DNA from: Brachypodium distachyon
Taxonomy: Eukaryota; Streptophyta; Magnoliopsida; Poales; Poaceae
Reading direction: 5' to 3'
Length of the DNA: 64,000 bases
Assembly (NCBI RefSeq): GCF_000005505.3
Contig: NC_016133.3
Location: 54,339,237 to 54,403,236, forward strand
The position numbers were made by a program, and so were the translations under genes. The notes under the pieces were generated by a model. That model worked only from the letters and a program-made list of their open reading frames with translations, was not told where the DNA came from and made no database searches. Each line of letters starts with the position of its first letter. Position 1 is the stretch's first letter. Below, one piece after another: positions 45,107-54,376 of the stretch.

Positions 45107-45911
45107 TGTTGTTGTTCTAGAAAATAACAGGAGTACGGGGTGCCAATGCACGATGGCATGAATGCGAGAACAAGGTGTAGGGGGTGTACGCTGGCCTTAT
45201 AGCGAAGGTCGCCGTACACTTGGGACAAGTTTACACGTCGATATTTTTTTGAATAGGTTCGGTCGACCCTGCGGGTACGACTTAGTCCTATGTTAGGAGA
45301 GGTTTCGAGGGGGTCGTTAGCCAAGCGCTTGGGCCGAACTCGTCTTCCCAAGTCGCCTATAGTGAGAGATCTCTAGGGACCGCTTCGGACTTAGGCCGAA
45401 CTTGTCTTCCCAAGTACTAGAGACTCTAACCCGATCGCTCTACTTTGAGTCGAGGTCGTACTAAACGGCCCGGAACCTCGAAACTAGGCTTCCCAAGTTG
45501 CGTCCCCGAGGTCGAGGCGAGACTGGGCTCGACCCAAGCACTCGAGAGCGGGCTCCTTGAGTTGCTCTAGCCCTATCCTCTTTGATCTTATTCCCATAGA
45601 GTGTGTATGATACATGCCTCCATGGGGGGTATTTATAGCTTAGGGGTCCATGACAAAAGACTATGGCTACCCTTGAGGGAGAGGGAAAGTGAGGGTAAGG
45701 TGGTAAATTTGCTCCTAGAGCTTTCTTGGTTCTTACTCTAGCTCCTTTGACCATGGCTTGGAGGGCTTACCCTTTGACTCCTTTGACCGGTGGCTAGTTG
45801 GCATGGCTATGCCTTGTCGGCGATTTGACCGGTCTTCGGAATTCGTTGACTTGGTCGTCGTCACGTAGGATCACGGCCCGGCCCATGTAAGGATTTTATC
45901 ATATTACAACA
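45107..45911 (-). mobile_element. Solo LTR (805 bp)
   Basis: The segment starts TGTTGTTGTTC and ends ATTACAACA, so its ends are short TG...CA inverted repeats. It is flanked by a perfect 5-bp duplication, GATAG (45102-45106 and 45912-45916). No primer-binding site or gag-pol lies inside, so it is one LTR left after recombination between the two. A TATAAATA box on the minus strand (45630-45637) suggests the minus orientation. Confidence 0.85.
45630..45637 (-). promoter_or_regulatory. TATA box of the solo LTR
   Basis: On the minus strand the sequence reads CTATAAATACCCCCC, a textbook TATA box in the middle of the LTR, pointing toward lower coordinates. Confidence 0.5.
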
Positions 45912-46070
45912 GATAGTAACACAGAGTAAGATACATATTGCATTACACATATTGAACAATGGATCCACCTACTATCCCGTGTGGAAGTGTCTTTCCTACT
46001 TCCTCCGTATAGTAAAAGATGTTTCAAATTTGTCAAAATTTAAATGTATTTAAACATGACTTAGTGTATA

Positions 46071-46168
46071 GTCATTGGATAGCCGCGACCGGGAACACTA
46101 AGCCATACTACCAGCCCTAAGTCATTAGATAGCCGCGACTGGAACACTAAGCCATACTAGCAGCCTAC
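46071..46168. repeat. 50-bp tandem duplication beyond the DUF1668 gene
   Basis: Two units begin GTCATTGGATAGCCGCGACC and GTCATTAGATAGCCGCGACT, 50 bases apart, and both run through AACACTAAGCCATACTA. They lie in non-coding DNA. Confidence 0.8.
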
Positions 46169-46250
46169 TGGAGTAGTCCTACAAGTGTCAACTCTCAGAC
46201 TTCTCAGTCCACCATGCAATTCTCTCCTCAAGGACCGCTAGCAGCTACAG

Positions 46251-47444
46251 CTAGATCCAGAACACAATGGGGTCCAACGAAGGCCCTCCCCAGCAGTGAG
46301 CTTGCCTGAACACCTTGGCGGCGCGGCGGGTTCGCCGTCGCGACACGACCCGCAGCGCCCCCGTGGCCTCATCAAACCCGAGCCGGAACACGGTGACGCG
46401 GAGCACGCGACGGCTCAAGGCCCGCCAGTCCAGCTGCTCGCGAGGGTAGTAGTCGCGAAGCATGTCCCGGACGTCGTCGTGCATCCTGGACTCCACGAGG
46501 CAGAACTCGCCGCGGCCGCCCATGGACACGAGCGTGGCGCCCACGTGCAGCGTCGGGAGCCCCGGCCCTGCCTTGTCGAACAGCTTCTCCTCCAAGAGCT
46601 TCGTCCTCGGCGCCGGCGTGGCCGTGGAGCCCGAATTGGGATCGACGACGTCGCAGCAGCAGAGGCGGCCCGCGGTGGCGCCGCCGTTGTCGTGGTCGAT
46701 GCGGCAGAGGCCGACCCAGGCGCCCCCGCCGAGGGCGCGGTCGAAGAAGGCCTGGCCTTCGAACGGCAGGAGCCACTCGCCGTGGTGCGTCCACTGGAGG
46801 ATGCCGGCGTCGAAGGAGAAGGTGCCATGCCGCTGCCGCTGGTCCGGGTCCGGGTAAGCCCTCGCCCCGGCGGACACGAAGAGGGTGCGGCCGTCCGGGT
46901 GCGTGGCGTAGGAGCTGACCTGGGTGACCGCGAACGGCAGCCGCTCGTGGATCGTGGTCCAAGACGCCGGCATTGCTGCCGCTGCTGCTTTGCTGCTGCT
47001 GGTGCTGATGTCGATGTAGTAGGTGTGGAGGGAGAGGAAGAGGAAGATCTTGCCGGCGAGGGAGACGAAGAGGGGCCGGCCGAAGTCGCAGCGGCAGGGG
47101 GGCCACGGGCAGATGGCCGTGGACAGCGTGGCCACGTCCAGGGCCGGGATGGCCGGGCTGGAATTGTTGGGCTGCATCGCGAAGATCTTGGTCCCGTGGG
47201 CCACGAAGCTCCAGGAGCGCGCGTGCTGCGCCTCCATGCGTGCCACCGGGGGATCCCTGAAGCGCGTCGGTTTGATCTCGTTCAGGTTGCTGATCGAGTC
47301 GTCGTCGGCGTCCATGGCGTCCGTGTCGAGCTTCTGGACGCTGTAGCCTCGCTCCCAGTCGTCCACCAGCACGTACAGACGCTTCTGCTGCTTCCGCCGC
47401 TTCACGGCGCGCGTGCCGTCGTCGGAGCGCCCGCGCTTGGCCAT
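46251..47444 (-). CDS. DUF1668-type protein
   Basis: A single-exon gene of 397 residues. The start MAKRGRS, followed by a basic cluster (VKRRKQQKRLYVLVDDWERGYSV), and then FRDPPVARMEAQHARSWSFVAHGTKIFAM are the typical opening of the DUF1668 family, which is expanded in grasses. The rest shows repeated short strand-like blocks (WTTIHERLPF, THPDGRTLFVS, WTHHGEWLLPF), as in a propeller-like fold, and it ends PSLDPIVFWI. The basic N-terminus may be a nuclear signal. No function is established for the family as far as I know. The gene is very GC-rich, so long frames also appear on the opposite strand. It is divergent from the PPR gene, with 295 bp between the start codons. Confidence 0.88.
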   Translation of the reverse strand: MAKRGRSDDGTRAVKRRKQQKRLYVLVDDWERGYSVQKLDTDAMDADDDSISNLNEIKPTRFRDPPVARMEAQHARSWSFVAHGTKIFAMQPNNSSPAIPALDVATLSTAICPWPPCRCDFGRPLFVSLAGKIFLFLSLHTYYIDISTSSSKAAAAAMPASWTTIHERLPFAVTQVSSYATHPDGRTLFVSAGARAYPDPDQRQRHGTFSFDAGILQWTHHGEWLLPFEGQAFFDRALGGGAWVGLCRIDHDNGGATAGRLCCCDVVDPNSGSTATPAPRTKLLEEKLFDKAGPGLPTLHVGATLVSMGGRGEFCLVESRMHDDVRDMLRDYYPREQLDWRALSRRVLRVTVFRLGFDEATGALRVVSRRRTRRAAKVFRQAHCWGGPSLDPIVFWI

Positions 47445-47739
47445 CAGTTTAGCCTGGATTCAGGGATCGTTCGCACGTATGTCTGCACGGAGCTTAGCTA
47501 GCGCAGGATTACTGATCAACACGACTACACGAGAGGGTTAGCTTGTCGTGGTTCCCTTAAATCGATCGACGGGGACGCGGCCCAGAAGGCCAGAATCCGA
47601 TCCGGACTCCGTAACGCATTTTCTTTCTTTCCCCACTCGTGCTACGGCCGGAGTCGGTTGGATTTGCGTGGTGCACGGATTATAGGTGGTCAATGCACAA
47701 AATGAAGTCCAGGACACGTCCGCAGCGGGGCCCACCGCC
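47445..47739. promoter_or_regulatory. Shared divergent promoter region, DUF1668 and PPR
   Basis: Only 295 bp separate the two start codons, so both promoters must overlap here unless a leader intron exists. No clear TATA box is seen in either direction. The PPR side is GC-rich. Confidence 0.6.
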
Positions 47740-49733
47740 ATGGCCATGGCCGCTCTCGCGCGCCGCTCGCGCCTCCTGCTCCTCCCCCTCCTCTGTCGCG
47801 CCCTCCGCCCGAACCCTAAACCCCTCTCCTCCACCGCCGCTCCGACCACCGACCCACGAGAGGGCGACCTCCTCCCGTGGCGGCTCCTGCGGCTGCGCTC
47901 GCCGCGCGGGTCCGCCGTGGCCGCCGCCATCGAGAGATGGGCCCAGGAGCGCGGCCACGTCTCGCGGCCGGACCTCCGCCGCGCCGTCTCCCAGCTCCGG
48001 CGCGCGCGCCGCTACGACCACGCCCTCGAGGTGAGCGTTTCCTTCAGCTAGCAGTGTGCTCGATGCTCTGTTTTTAGTTTAGGCTGTTCGCCTATCTACT
48101 TGCCAAAAATCCTTGTATTTACTGAATCAATGCCGCCATTCCTCAGTCGACATCTTATTACGAAGGAGCACTACAAACTGTTTCACCTTTGTTTTCTTGC
48201 TGTTATTAACTGGCATCAAGTATTGGGGTGGGATTGCTGCAAAAGAAGAACTAATTAATCCGTTCTATTTAGACAGTTCACACCCTTTGTAACTGTTTGA
48301 TTGCAAAAGGAGAACTGATCATTCAAATTTCAAACTCTTCGTAATGTTCGGTCAAAACTCTCAAGTTTAAATTATGACGCTTTCACCGGTTGGCTGCTCA
48401 TGATTGCTTTAATCTCTTTTAGTCTAGAGTTATAAATTACAATTGGTACAGACTAAACGAAATTATTGTGATGCAGATTTTATCATGGATGGATTCACGA
48501 AAAGATCTTAACCTATCACCATTGGATCATGCAGCAAGACTAGACTTGATTGCGAAAGTGCATGGTACCTGTCATGCTGAAGAATACTACAAGAAACTAC
48601 GGAACGCTGCTTGTAGGGAAGCTGCATCATTCCCTCTCCTCCATTGCTATGTTGCTGAAAGAAATGTTCAGAAAGCTGAGAGCTTTATGGCTAGTCTGCA
48701 GAGCATTGGGCTGCCTGTCGATCCTCACTCGTTCAATGAAATGTTGAAGCTCTATGTTGCAACATGTCAGTTTGAGAAGGCACTTGCTGTAATTGATCTC
48801 ATGAAACGGAGCAACATTCCCAGAAATGTCCTCTCATATAACCTTTGGATGAACGCATGTTCTGTCTTGGGTGTTGCGTCAGTACAATCAGTATTCAAGG
48901 AGATGGTTAATGATGGTACGGTTGAGGTTGGTTGGAGCACATTCTGCACATTGGCCAACATCTTCATTAAACATGGACTAAATAGTAAAGCCCTGGCCTG
49001 CCTTAGGACAGCCGAAACAAAATTATCACCAAGACAACGGTTAGGATACTCTTTTGTAATGACATGTTATGCGAGGCTGGATGACAGCGACGGGGTTATG
49101 AGACTGTGGGAGGCTAGTAAAAGTGTCCCTGGTAGAATCCCTTCTGCAAACTACATGAGCACTATCATATGTTCGATAAAGGTTGGCGACATTGCCCAGG
49201 CTGAGTGGATATTTGGAAGCTGGGAAGCAGAGTGCGGGAGGAAAAATGATGTGCGGGTTTCGAATGTTCTTCTAGGTGCTTATGTGAGGAATGGGTGGAT
49301 CGAAAAGGCTGAGAGGCTCCATCTCCACATGCTAGAGAAAGGTGCACACCCAAACTACAAAACATGGGAGATATTGCTGGAGGGATTTGTTCAGAGTAGG
49401 CAGATGGACAAAGCTGTCAATGCCATTAAGAAAGCTTTATCTTTGTCGAAGAGCTGCCATTGGCGACCTCCACTTGAACTGGTGGAGGCCATCGCAACAT
49501 TCTTTGAAGAGCATGGCAATGTGGACGATGCAAATAGATACATTAAGGTTCTTCAAAAGTTTAACCTGACAAGCTTGCCCCTGTACAAGTCTGTGCTTCG
49601 AGCATACATTAAAGCTGATGCTGTGCCACCAAATATTTCGGAGATGATAGCCAGAGATCAGATAATTATGGACGAGGAAATGGACCGCTTGATCATACGT
49701 GCCAACAAGCTAGATATCACAGGCAGCGGATAA
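47740..49733 (+). CDS. P-class pentatricopeptide repeat protein, organellar
   Basis: A helical-repeat RNA-binding protein, probably mitochondrial, where such proteins stabilise or process specific transcripts. Exons are 47740-48030 and 48477-49733, together 1548 nt and 515 residues. The N-terminus MAMAALARRSRLLLL with later Arg and Ser is a good organelle-targeting sequence. PPR-like units run through exon 2, for example DPHSFNEMLKLYVATCQFEKALAVIDLMKRSNI, which is split here as FNEMLKLYV and KALAVIDLM, and later VSNVLLGAYVRNGWIEKAE and NYKTWEILLEGFVQ. No editing-type E or DYW domain is present. It resembles the At4g01990/At1g02370 type. Earlier in-frame codons are GTG, so the ATG at 47740 is used. 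Its RNA target is unknown. Confidence 0.9.
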
Positions 49734-52235
49734 TCATGAACGCAACAGCTTTTAGCCAATCACATGATAAACAACATTTTTCAGCTGACTATCGTTGCCA
49801 GTTGCAGCTGCAAAATGCAAAGTGGCACAAATTTCCCTTTGTGGAAGAGTCTGAGAAGCTTGGGGGGCTTCATATTTTTGGCAAAGCTGAATGCTGGTGA
49901 TGCACTGATGTTGATGTATTCACTCCCTTTTAGATTCACTGTTTTCAATTAGTATAGTTATTTGTTGTCTTCAGTGCCTCCTCTGTAATTCAATGAAATT
50001 CATGGTTAATAGCAGCTCAGATACCCACGATTGACAGTGCTAAGAACTGACTTGCTTGAAAATTTTGTGCAACTCCAATTTGCTGAATCAATTTTTTCAA
50101 TAAAATGCCAAACATGTAAAGCACTGTGCTTTTATACATCCAATGTAAATATCAGACACGGAGTCATCCTTAGGAATCACACTACACATTTTACAATTTC
50201 ACAAGCATTACACAGTTGGAAAAGTCTTTTTACAATTCCACAAGCATTACACATTTCAAAAAGCATTATACAATTTGACAATCGTTACATAGTTGGAAAA
50301 GCCACACTCGGTTCTGCTGACGCCATGGCCATGGAGACGACGTTCAATTTTGGTCATGTCGATCCGTAATTCTTTGGTGCAATACAGCCTTCTTTAGGAA
50401 AAATCATGCATACCTCAGCAAGATGAGTACAACATCAGGAATGCTCCCCCCTTTACGATTGGCACACTAGTCAAGTACAGTGCCAGGCATACCTGCAAAT
50501 CCCAAAGAAAAGACAATTATGCTCACAATGGCTAATAAATTGAAGCAAGCAAGCTAAAACAGGATGTTCAAGCCTTGACAACTACAAGTCTTGGAAGCAA
50601 ACCGATTCGTGTTGTGCCTAGTTTTTTTCCGCGAGCTAATCCTGCTACAATCTTCACTAATAAGCATGTAAATGAATCAGTTGAGAAGGAGTAAATGGAG
50701 ATTTCATTGCCAAATGTAGAATTGAGAAGATATTGCTTCCTTCAAATTTTCTTTGGCTGAACTCAAGCAGCAGCAACACAAGCAGATTATACAGATCAAT
50801 AACCTTCCGGAATATGCAAAGCCATCAGTCCTAACTCCTAAATGGTCTGGTATTTTTCTCTGGAGTAAAGTACACAGTAATCAACTGGCTATAACCCAAT
50901 GACAAGAGCTCAATAGTTTAATATACTAAATTGCTAAGCAAATTGGCTAGTAGGATACACCCATCAATATAGCCTTCTAAATATTTGCAGCAAAGGATGT
51001 ATACTTGCAGTGAGAACTCTTGAACGTCTTTGAAGAAGTAAATAGCCAAAACCAAGCCTTGAAGAAGAGTAAGTATTTTTGAATGGTGCAGAAGAGCAAG
51101 TTAATAAGCACCAGCAGGAGGTCACGACAGACATACTCTTTCTGATTGGCATTGCATCATGAAAAAAAACATGTCCAGGATGAAAGTAAATTGTTGGGAC
51201 TTGCACGATTTGTAATTGGCACAGGTGAACATATATAGCAGTATGAATTTGAAATATTTTTAACTCCAATTAACCCAGGGTAGGAAAAAATTGCAGGAAT
51301 ACCCACTTGAAATTAATAGGCCAGGCCAGCACCAGGCAGAAAATAGATATTGGAACTGACGAGCACATAATAGAAACACTTACCCCCCGAAAAAAACTAA
51401 CAGCTATATATTTTTCAATCAAGTGGTGGTATCGACAAGCTTCTACTCCCTCCGTCCAACAAAGGATGTCTCAACTTTGACTAAATTTGAATGCATCTAT
51501 AAACTAAGTCATGTCTAGATACATCTAATTTTTGAAAAACTTGAGACATCTTTTGTTGGACGGAGGGAGTATTATGGATACTAAAAACACTTTACAGAAT
51601 AATGACTGAGATCTGAATGGAGATTGCAGCCAGAAATCTGATTTGTGATTACTGAAGAAATGGAGCTAAAAAGATGGTATTATAATATCATACGATACAC
51701 TTTTTCTTAGTGTGCAAAAGCAATGTTGTGTTCCTTTCATATTGTGAGAGTAATTAAAAGAGCAGCCTTCGAGAATATCCATGTGAATATGGATGTGGTA
51801 TTTTCTATTATAGTAATATTATATAAATGTACATTTCTGAGGGCTTACATGTACCATCACCCAAGACCAATATCCAGGTATAGGTTTTATACAAATTGAT
51901 GACAAAAGAGCAACAGATCCACAATTTTTGCCTCACAAAACATCATTGATGGTGTTAATGTTAGCATCCATATGGAAGAGTTCTTGCTTTGAGTTTTCAA
52001 GGTGATATTTCCTATTGGATTAATGACGCATAGAAAGCTAATATAATAAATAGAAAACACTAGTTTGACAAGAAAAACAGAAAAAACACTACGTCCAAAT
52101 TACATCCAACGAAATGGAATCTGAGTGAGACGAACATAATAACCTAATAGGTCACCATCTTGCCCGCTTGCTCATTTCTCACTTTGTCCTAATCAATCCA
52201 TTCACAAAGCTATAATTCAAAGATAGCATCATCGG
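49734..52235. other. Intergenic between convergent PPR and CAF1 genes
   Basis: This AT-rich stretch holds both 3' UTRs. At 50180-50300 there are three or four imperfect copies of an ACAATTyCACAAGCATTACACA motif. A well-preserved Stowaway MITE sits at 51446-51569. No further coding sequence is supported. Confidence 0.5.
51446..51569. mobile_element. Stowaway MITE (124 bp), well preserved
   Basis: The element is flanked by TA (51444-51445 and 51570-51571). The ends CTCCCTCCGTCCAACAAA and TTTGTTGGACGGAGGGAG are perfect complements for 18 bases, and pairing continues with one mismatch through GATGTCTCAA. It is the best-preserved and probably youngest Stowaway in the window. Confidence 0.95.
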
Positions 52236-53123
52236 TCAATGTGCACTGACACCATTCTCTGCGTTGAGCCCATACAGCACGCCTGCATATTTCTCTGTTG
52301 ATCCAGCAAAGAACGAATCCTTGAGCTTCCAGAATGCACAAGATGTGACCAGGCTATCAGACCCTGCCTGGTGGGACTCTCCAACACGCTCCACATCAAG
52401 CAGCTCTGCAAGTTTGTTCAGCCCACCATGCAGGCTGTTGCAGAATTTCATGAGATGCTTGATGTCATAGACAGTGGGGAAATATATCTTCATCAGCTTA
52501 AAGAACCCGGCTTGCGTATCTGGTAGGCTGTTGCAGGTGAGGATCTTGAGCAGGTAGCCAAAGTCGTAACCGGCATGGAAGGTGACCCAGTAGACGGCGT
52601 CATTGAGCACGACGCCGGAGGACATGAGGAGCTCGGCGAACCGGCGAGCGTCGACACCGCGCTCAGCGTTGAGGCGGAAATTGATGCCGCTGTGGCGGAG
52701 CAGCTCGATGGAGTCGGTGGCGAAGATGTCGCGCGCGTCGTCGAACTCGCGGAAGTTGAACTGCCAGACGCAGCGGCGGCGGCCGGCTCCGAGGGCCGGC
52801 AGCTCGCCGGTGGGCCCCGAGAAGGTGAGCCCTAGCTGGATGAGGTGCAGCATGTCGACGTTGGCCTTGAGGGTGGCGTAGTTGTAGTCAGCCGGGGAGC
52901 GGAAGACCCCCACGGGGCGGCACACGATGCCCGGGAACTCGGTGTCCATGGCGACGAAGGGGAACTCGTCGACGACGTCGCGGATCAGCGCGAACTCCGC
53001 CTCCAGGTTGTCCGCCCACACCTCCCGGATCTCCACCTGCTCCTCCTCCTCCTCCTCCTCCTCCTCGCCACCGCCGCCGCTGGGCTTGGAGATCACCGCG
53101 GCCGCGAGATCCGACATCGCCAT
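52236..53123 (-). CDS. CAF1: CAF1/POP2 deadenylase, CCR4-NOT subunit
   Basis: A poly(A)-specific 3' exoribonuclease of the CCR4-NOT complex that shortens mRNA tails. It is a single exon of 295 residues, as is usual for plant CAF1. The DEDD catalytic residues are visible: Asp60 and Glu62 in [10 protein letters not shown], Asp in [11 protein letters not shown], and Asp in [27 protein letters not shown] and [13 protein letters not shown] are conserved family blocks. The N-terminal extension has Gly4 and then nine Glu, coded by a GAG-type microsatellite. The nearest in-frame codons upstream are GTG, so the ATG at 53123 is taken, with a second ATG two codons on. Confidence 0.95.
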   Translation of the reverse strand: MAMSDLAAAVISKPSGGGGEEEEEEEEEQVEIREVWADNLEAEFALIRDVVDEFPFVAMDTEFPGIVCRPVGVFRSPADYNYATLKANVDMLHLIQLGLTFSGPTGELPALGAGRRRCVWQFNFREFDDARDIFATDSIELLRHSGINFRLNAERGVDARRFAELLMSSGVVLNDAVYWVTFHAGYDFGYLLKILTCNSLPDTQAGFFKLMKIYFPTVYDIKHLMKFCNSLHGGLNKLAELLDVERVGESHQAGSDSLVTSCAFWKLKDSFFAGSTEKYAGVLYGLNAENGVSAH

Positions 53124-54376
53124 GCCAGATTCCACCACGGCTTCTAGGGTTTGGTCGGATTGGGTGGGTGGGTGAGATCGAGCGAGAAGCCCTCTGGATT
53201 TCTAGACGGGGAAGGTGGGGGTGCGGTTCTGCCTCTATCGCGAATCCACGGCTGGGACCTGAGATCCACGCCGAATGGACGGCTAGGAATCAGCATCTCT
53301 GACCCAACTGCACATTCAAAATAGATCCAGACATTTGTTAATACTCCGTTCATAATTCTTGACACAATTATTTCTCTAAATGGTCGAAACGCGTCTAGAT
53401 ACATCCATACCTAAATAAATTTGCGTTAAGAATTACGAAACTAAAGAATACTCAGCAAAACGAGATCTGCTGCTAATAATGGCTTTTAATTTGCAAATTG
53501 TTAGTAATGACCCGTGTATTTCCATCAAAAACCAAGAAAAAAGGGAGTGAAAACTGAAGAAAAAAGTGGATCCAGTTCCGGACACAGGTGTTCATGGCTT
53601 AATCACCGTGCTGGGTAAAATTTATAAATTTATAAACGCACCAATTTTGACCACTGGAGTAATTCCTTTCTTTGTTTTGTTTTTTTAGATGATTCCTTTT
53701 TTTGTTTCTTCTTTGAAAGCTGCGACAAAATCTAAAACGAGGACATGCTCTCAACTATGTCACGGAGTTTGAAGATTGACAAAGTGACTACAAATGCTTT
53801 AGAACAGGATCAGAGTATTTGGAGTTTCACAGCCCTGGTTTCAACGTCAGGACTCAAGAGCTTCCAAGACACTGGTGCAAAAGTCCCTCCTTCCATGGAG
53901 ACCTGAATAATGCAGAATCCAGAGGGCATTGTGAACTCTGAAATTGTAGATACCCTACCTCTTCTGACCTGGTAGATACCCTTCCTATTCTGACCTGTTA
54001 ATGTTACACCGTAGATTTTAAGGCCTGCACAACCTGTTAACTCATGATGGCTCTGAAATGTTAAGAGACAAACAAGAGAGAGTTTCCAGCACAACTTCAA
54101 AATCCCACCGATTGCTACTACTAATAATTACCGGTACAGGTTGCAGAACATCCCATCCATGATCCATCAAATGCCTCTAACTGACCAAGTTAGCATATCA
54201 ACTTGTCTTCCAACAGCTAGTATGTTACTACTGGTACTGCTACTACAATACATACAGGATGGAGCCCAGGCTAGGCCTAAGGATTACACTAGTACACTAC
54301 ACTAGCATACATACAATACGGTTGCGAAGCGCATACACAAAGATGCGAATAGACGCGGTCACATGGCAGCAGACTC
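53124..54376. other. Intergenic: CAF1 promoter, Stowaway relic, RR 3' flank
   Basis: The CAF1 upstream region (to about 53270) is GC-rich. A diverged Stowaway relic lies at 53344-53441. Bases 53810-54100 contain an open frame without recognisable likeness and a 26-bp direct repeat at 53946-53998; this is probably UTR or intergenic. Confidence 0.45.
53344..53441. mobile_element. Diverged Stowaway-like MITE
   Basis: Left arm CTCCGTTCATAATTCTTGACAC pairs imperfectly with right arm GCGTTAAGAATTACGAAAC, between TA dinucleotides. The outer right tip (GGAGG) is lost. Confidence 0.55.

Larger units (their letters stand above)
44410..46250. other. Intergenic: RH1 promoter, MITE and solo LTR
   Basis: Bases 44410-44580 form the GC-rich RH1 upstream region. 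Then come the second hAT-like MITE (44722-44864), AT-rich DNA, the solo LTR (45107-45911), a Stowaway-like half (about 45998-46070) and a 50-bp tandem duplication at 46071-46168 just past the DUF1668 stop. Confidence 0.6.

Noticed and set aside
45107..45911. Possible full-length short retrotransposon
   Set aside because: Only one LTR-like unit and one pair of target repeats are present, with no primer-binding or polypurine site inside, so a solo LTR fits better.
46296..47501. 401-codon open frame on the plus strand opposite the DUF1668 gene
   Set aside because: It is the mirror of a very GC-rich coding exon; its translation is Arg/Ala/Gly-rich without any known motif, while the minus-strand frame has clear family blocks.
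53810..54100. 96-codon minus-strand frame beyond the response regulator
   Set aside because: The regulator already ends in a good C-terminal exon at 54377. No domain or splice link was found.
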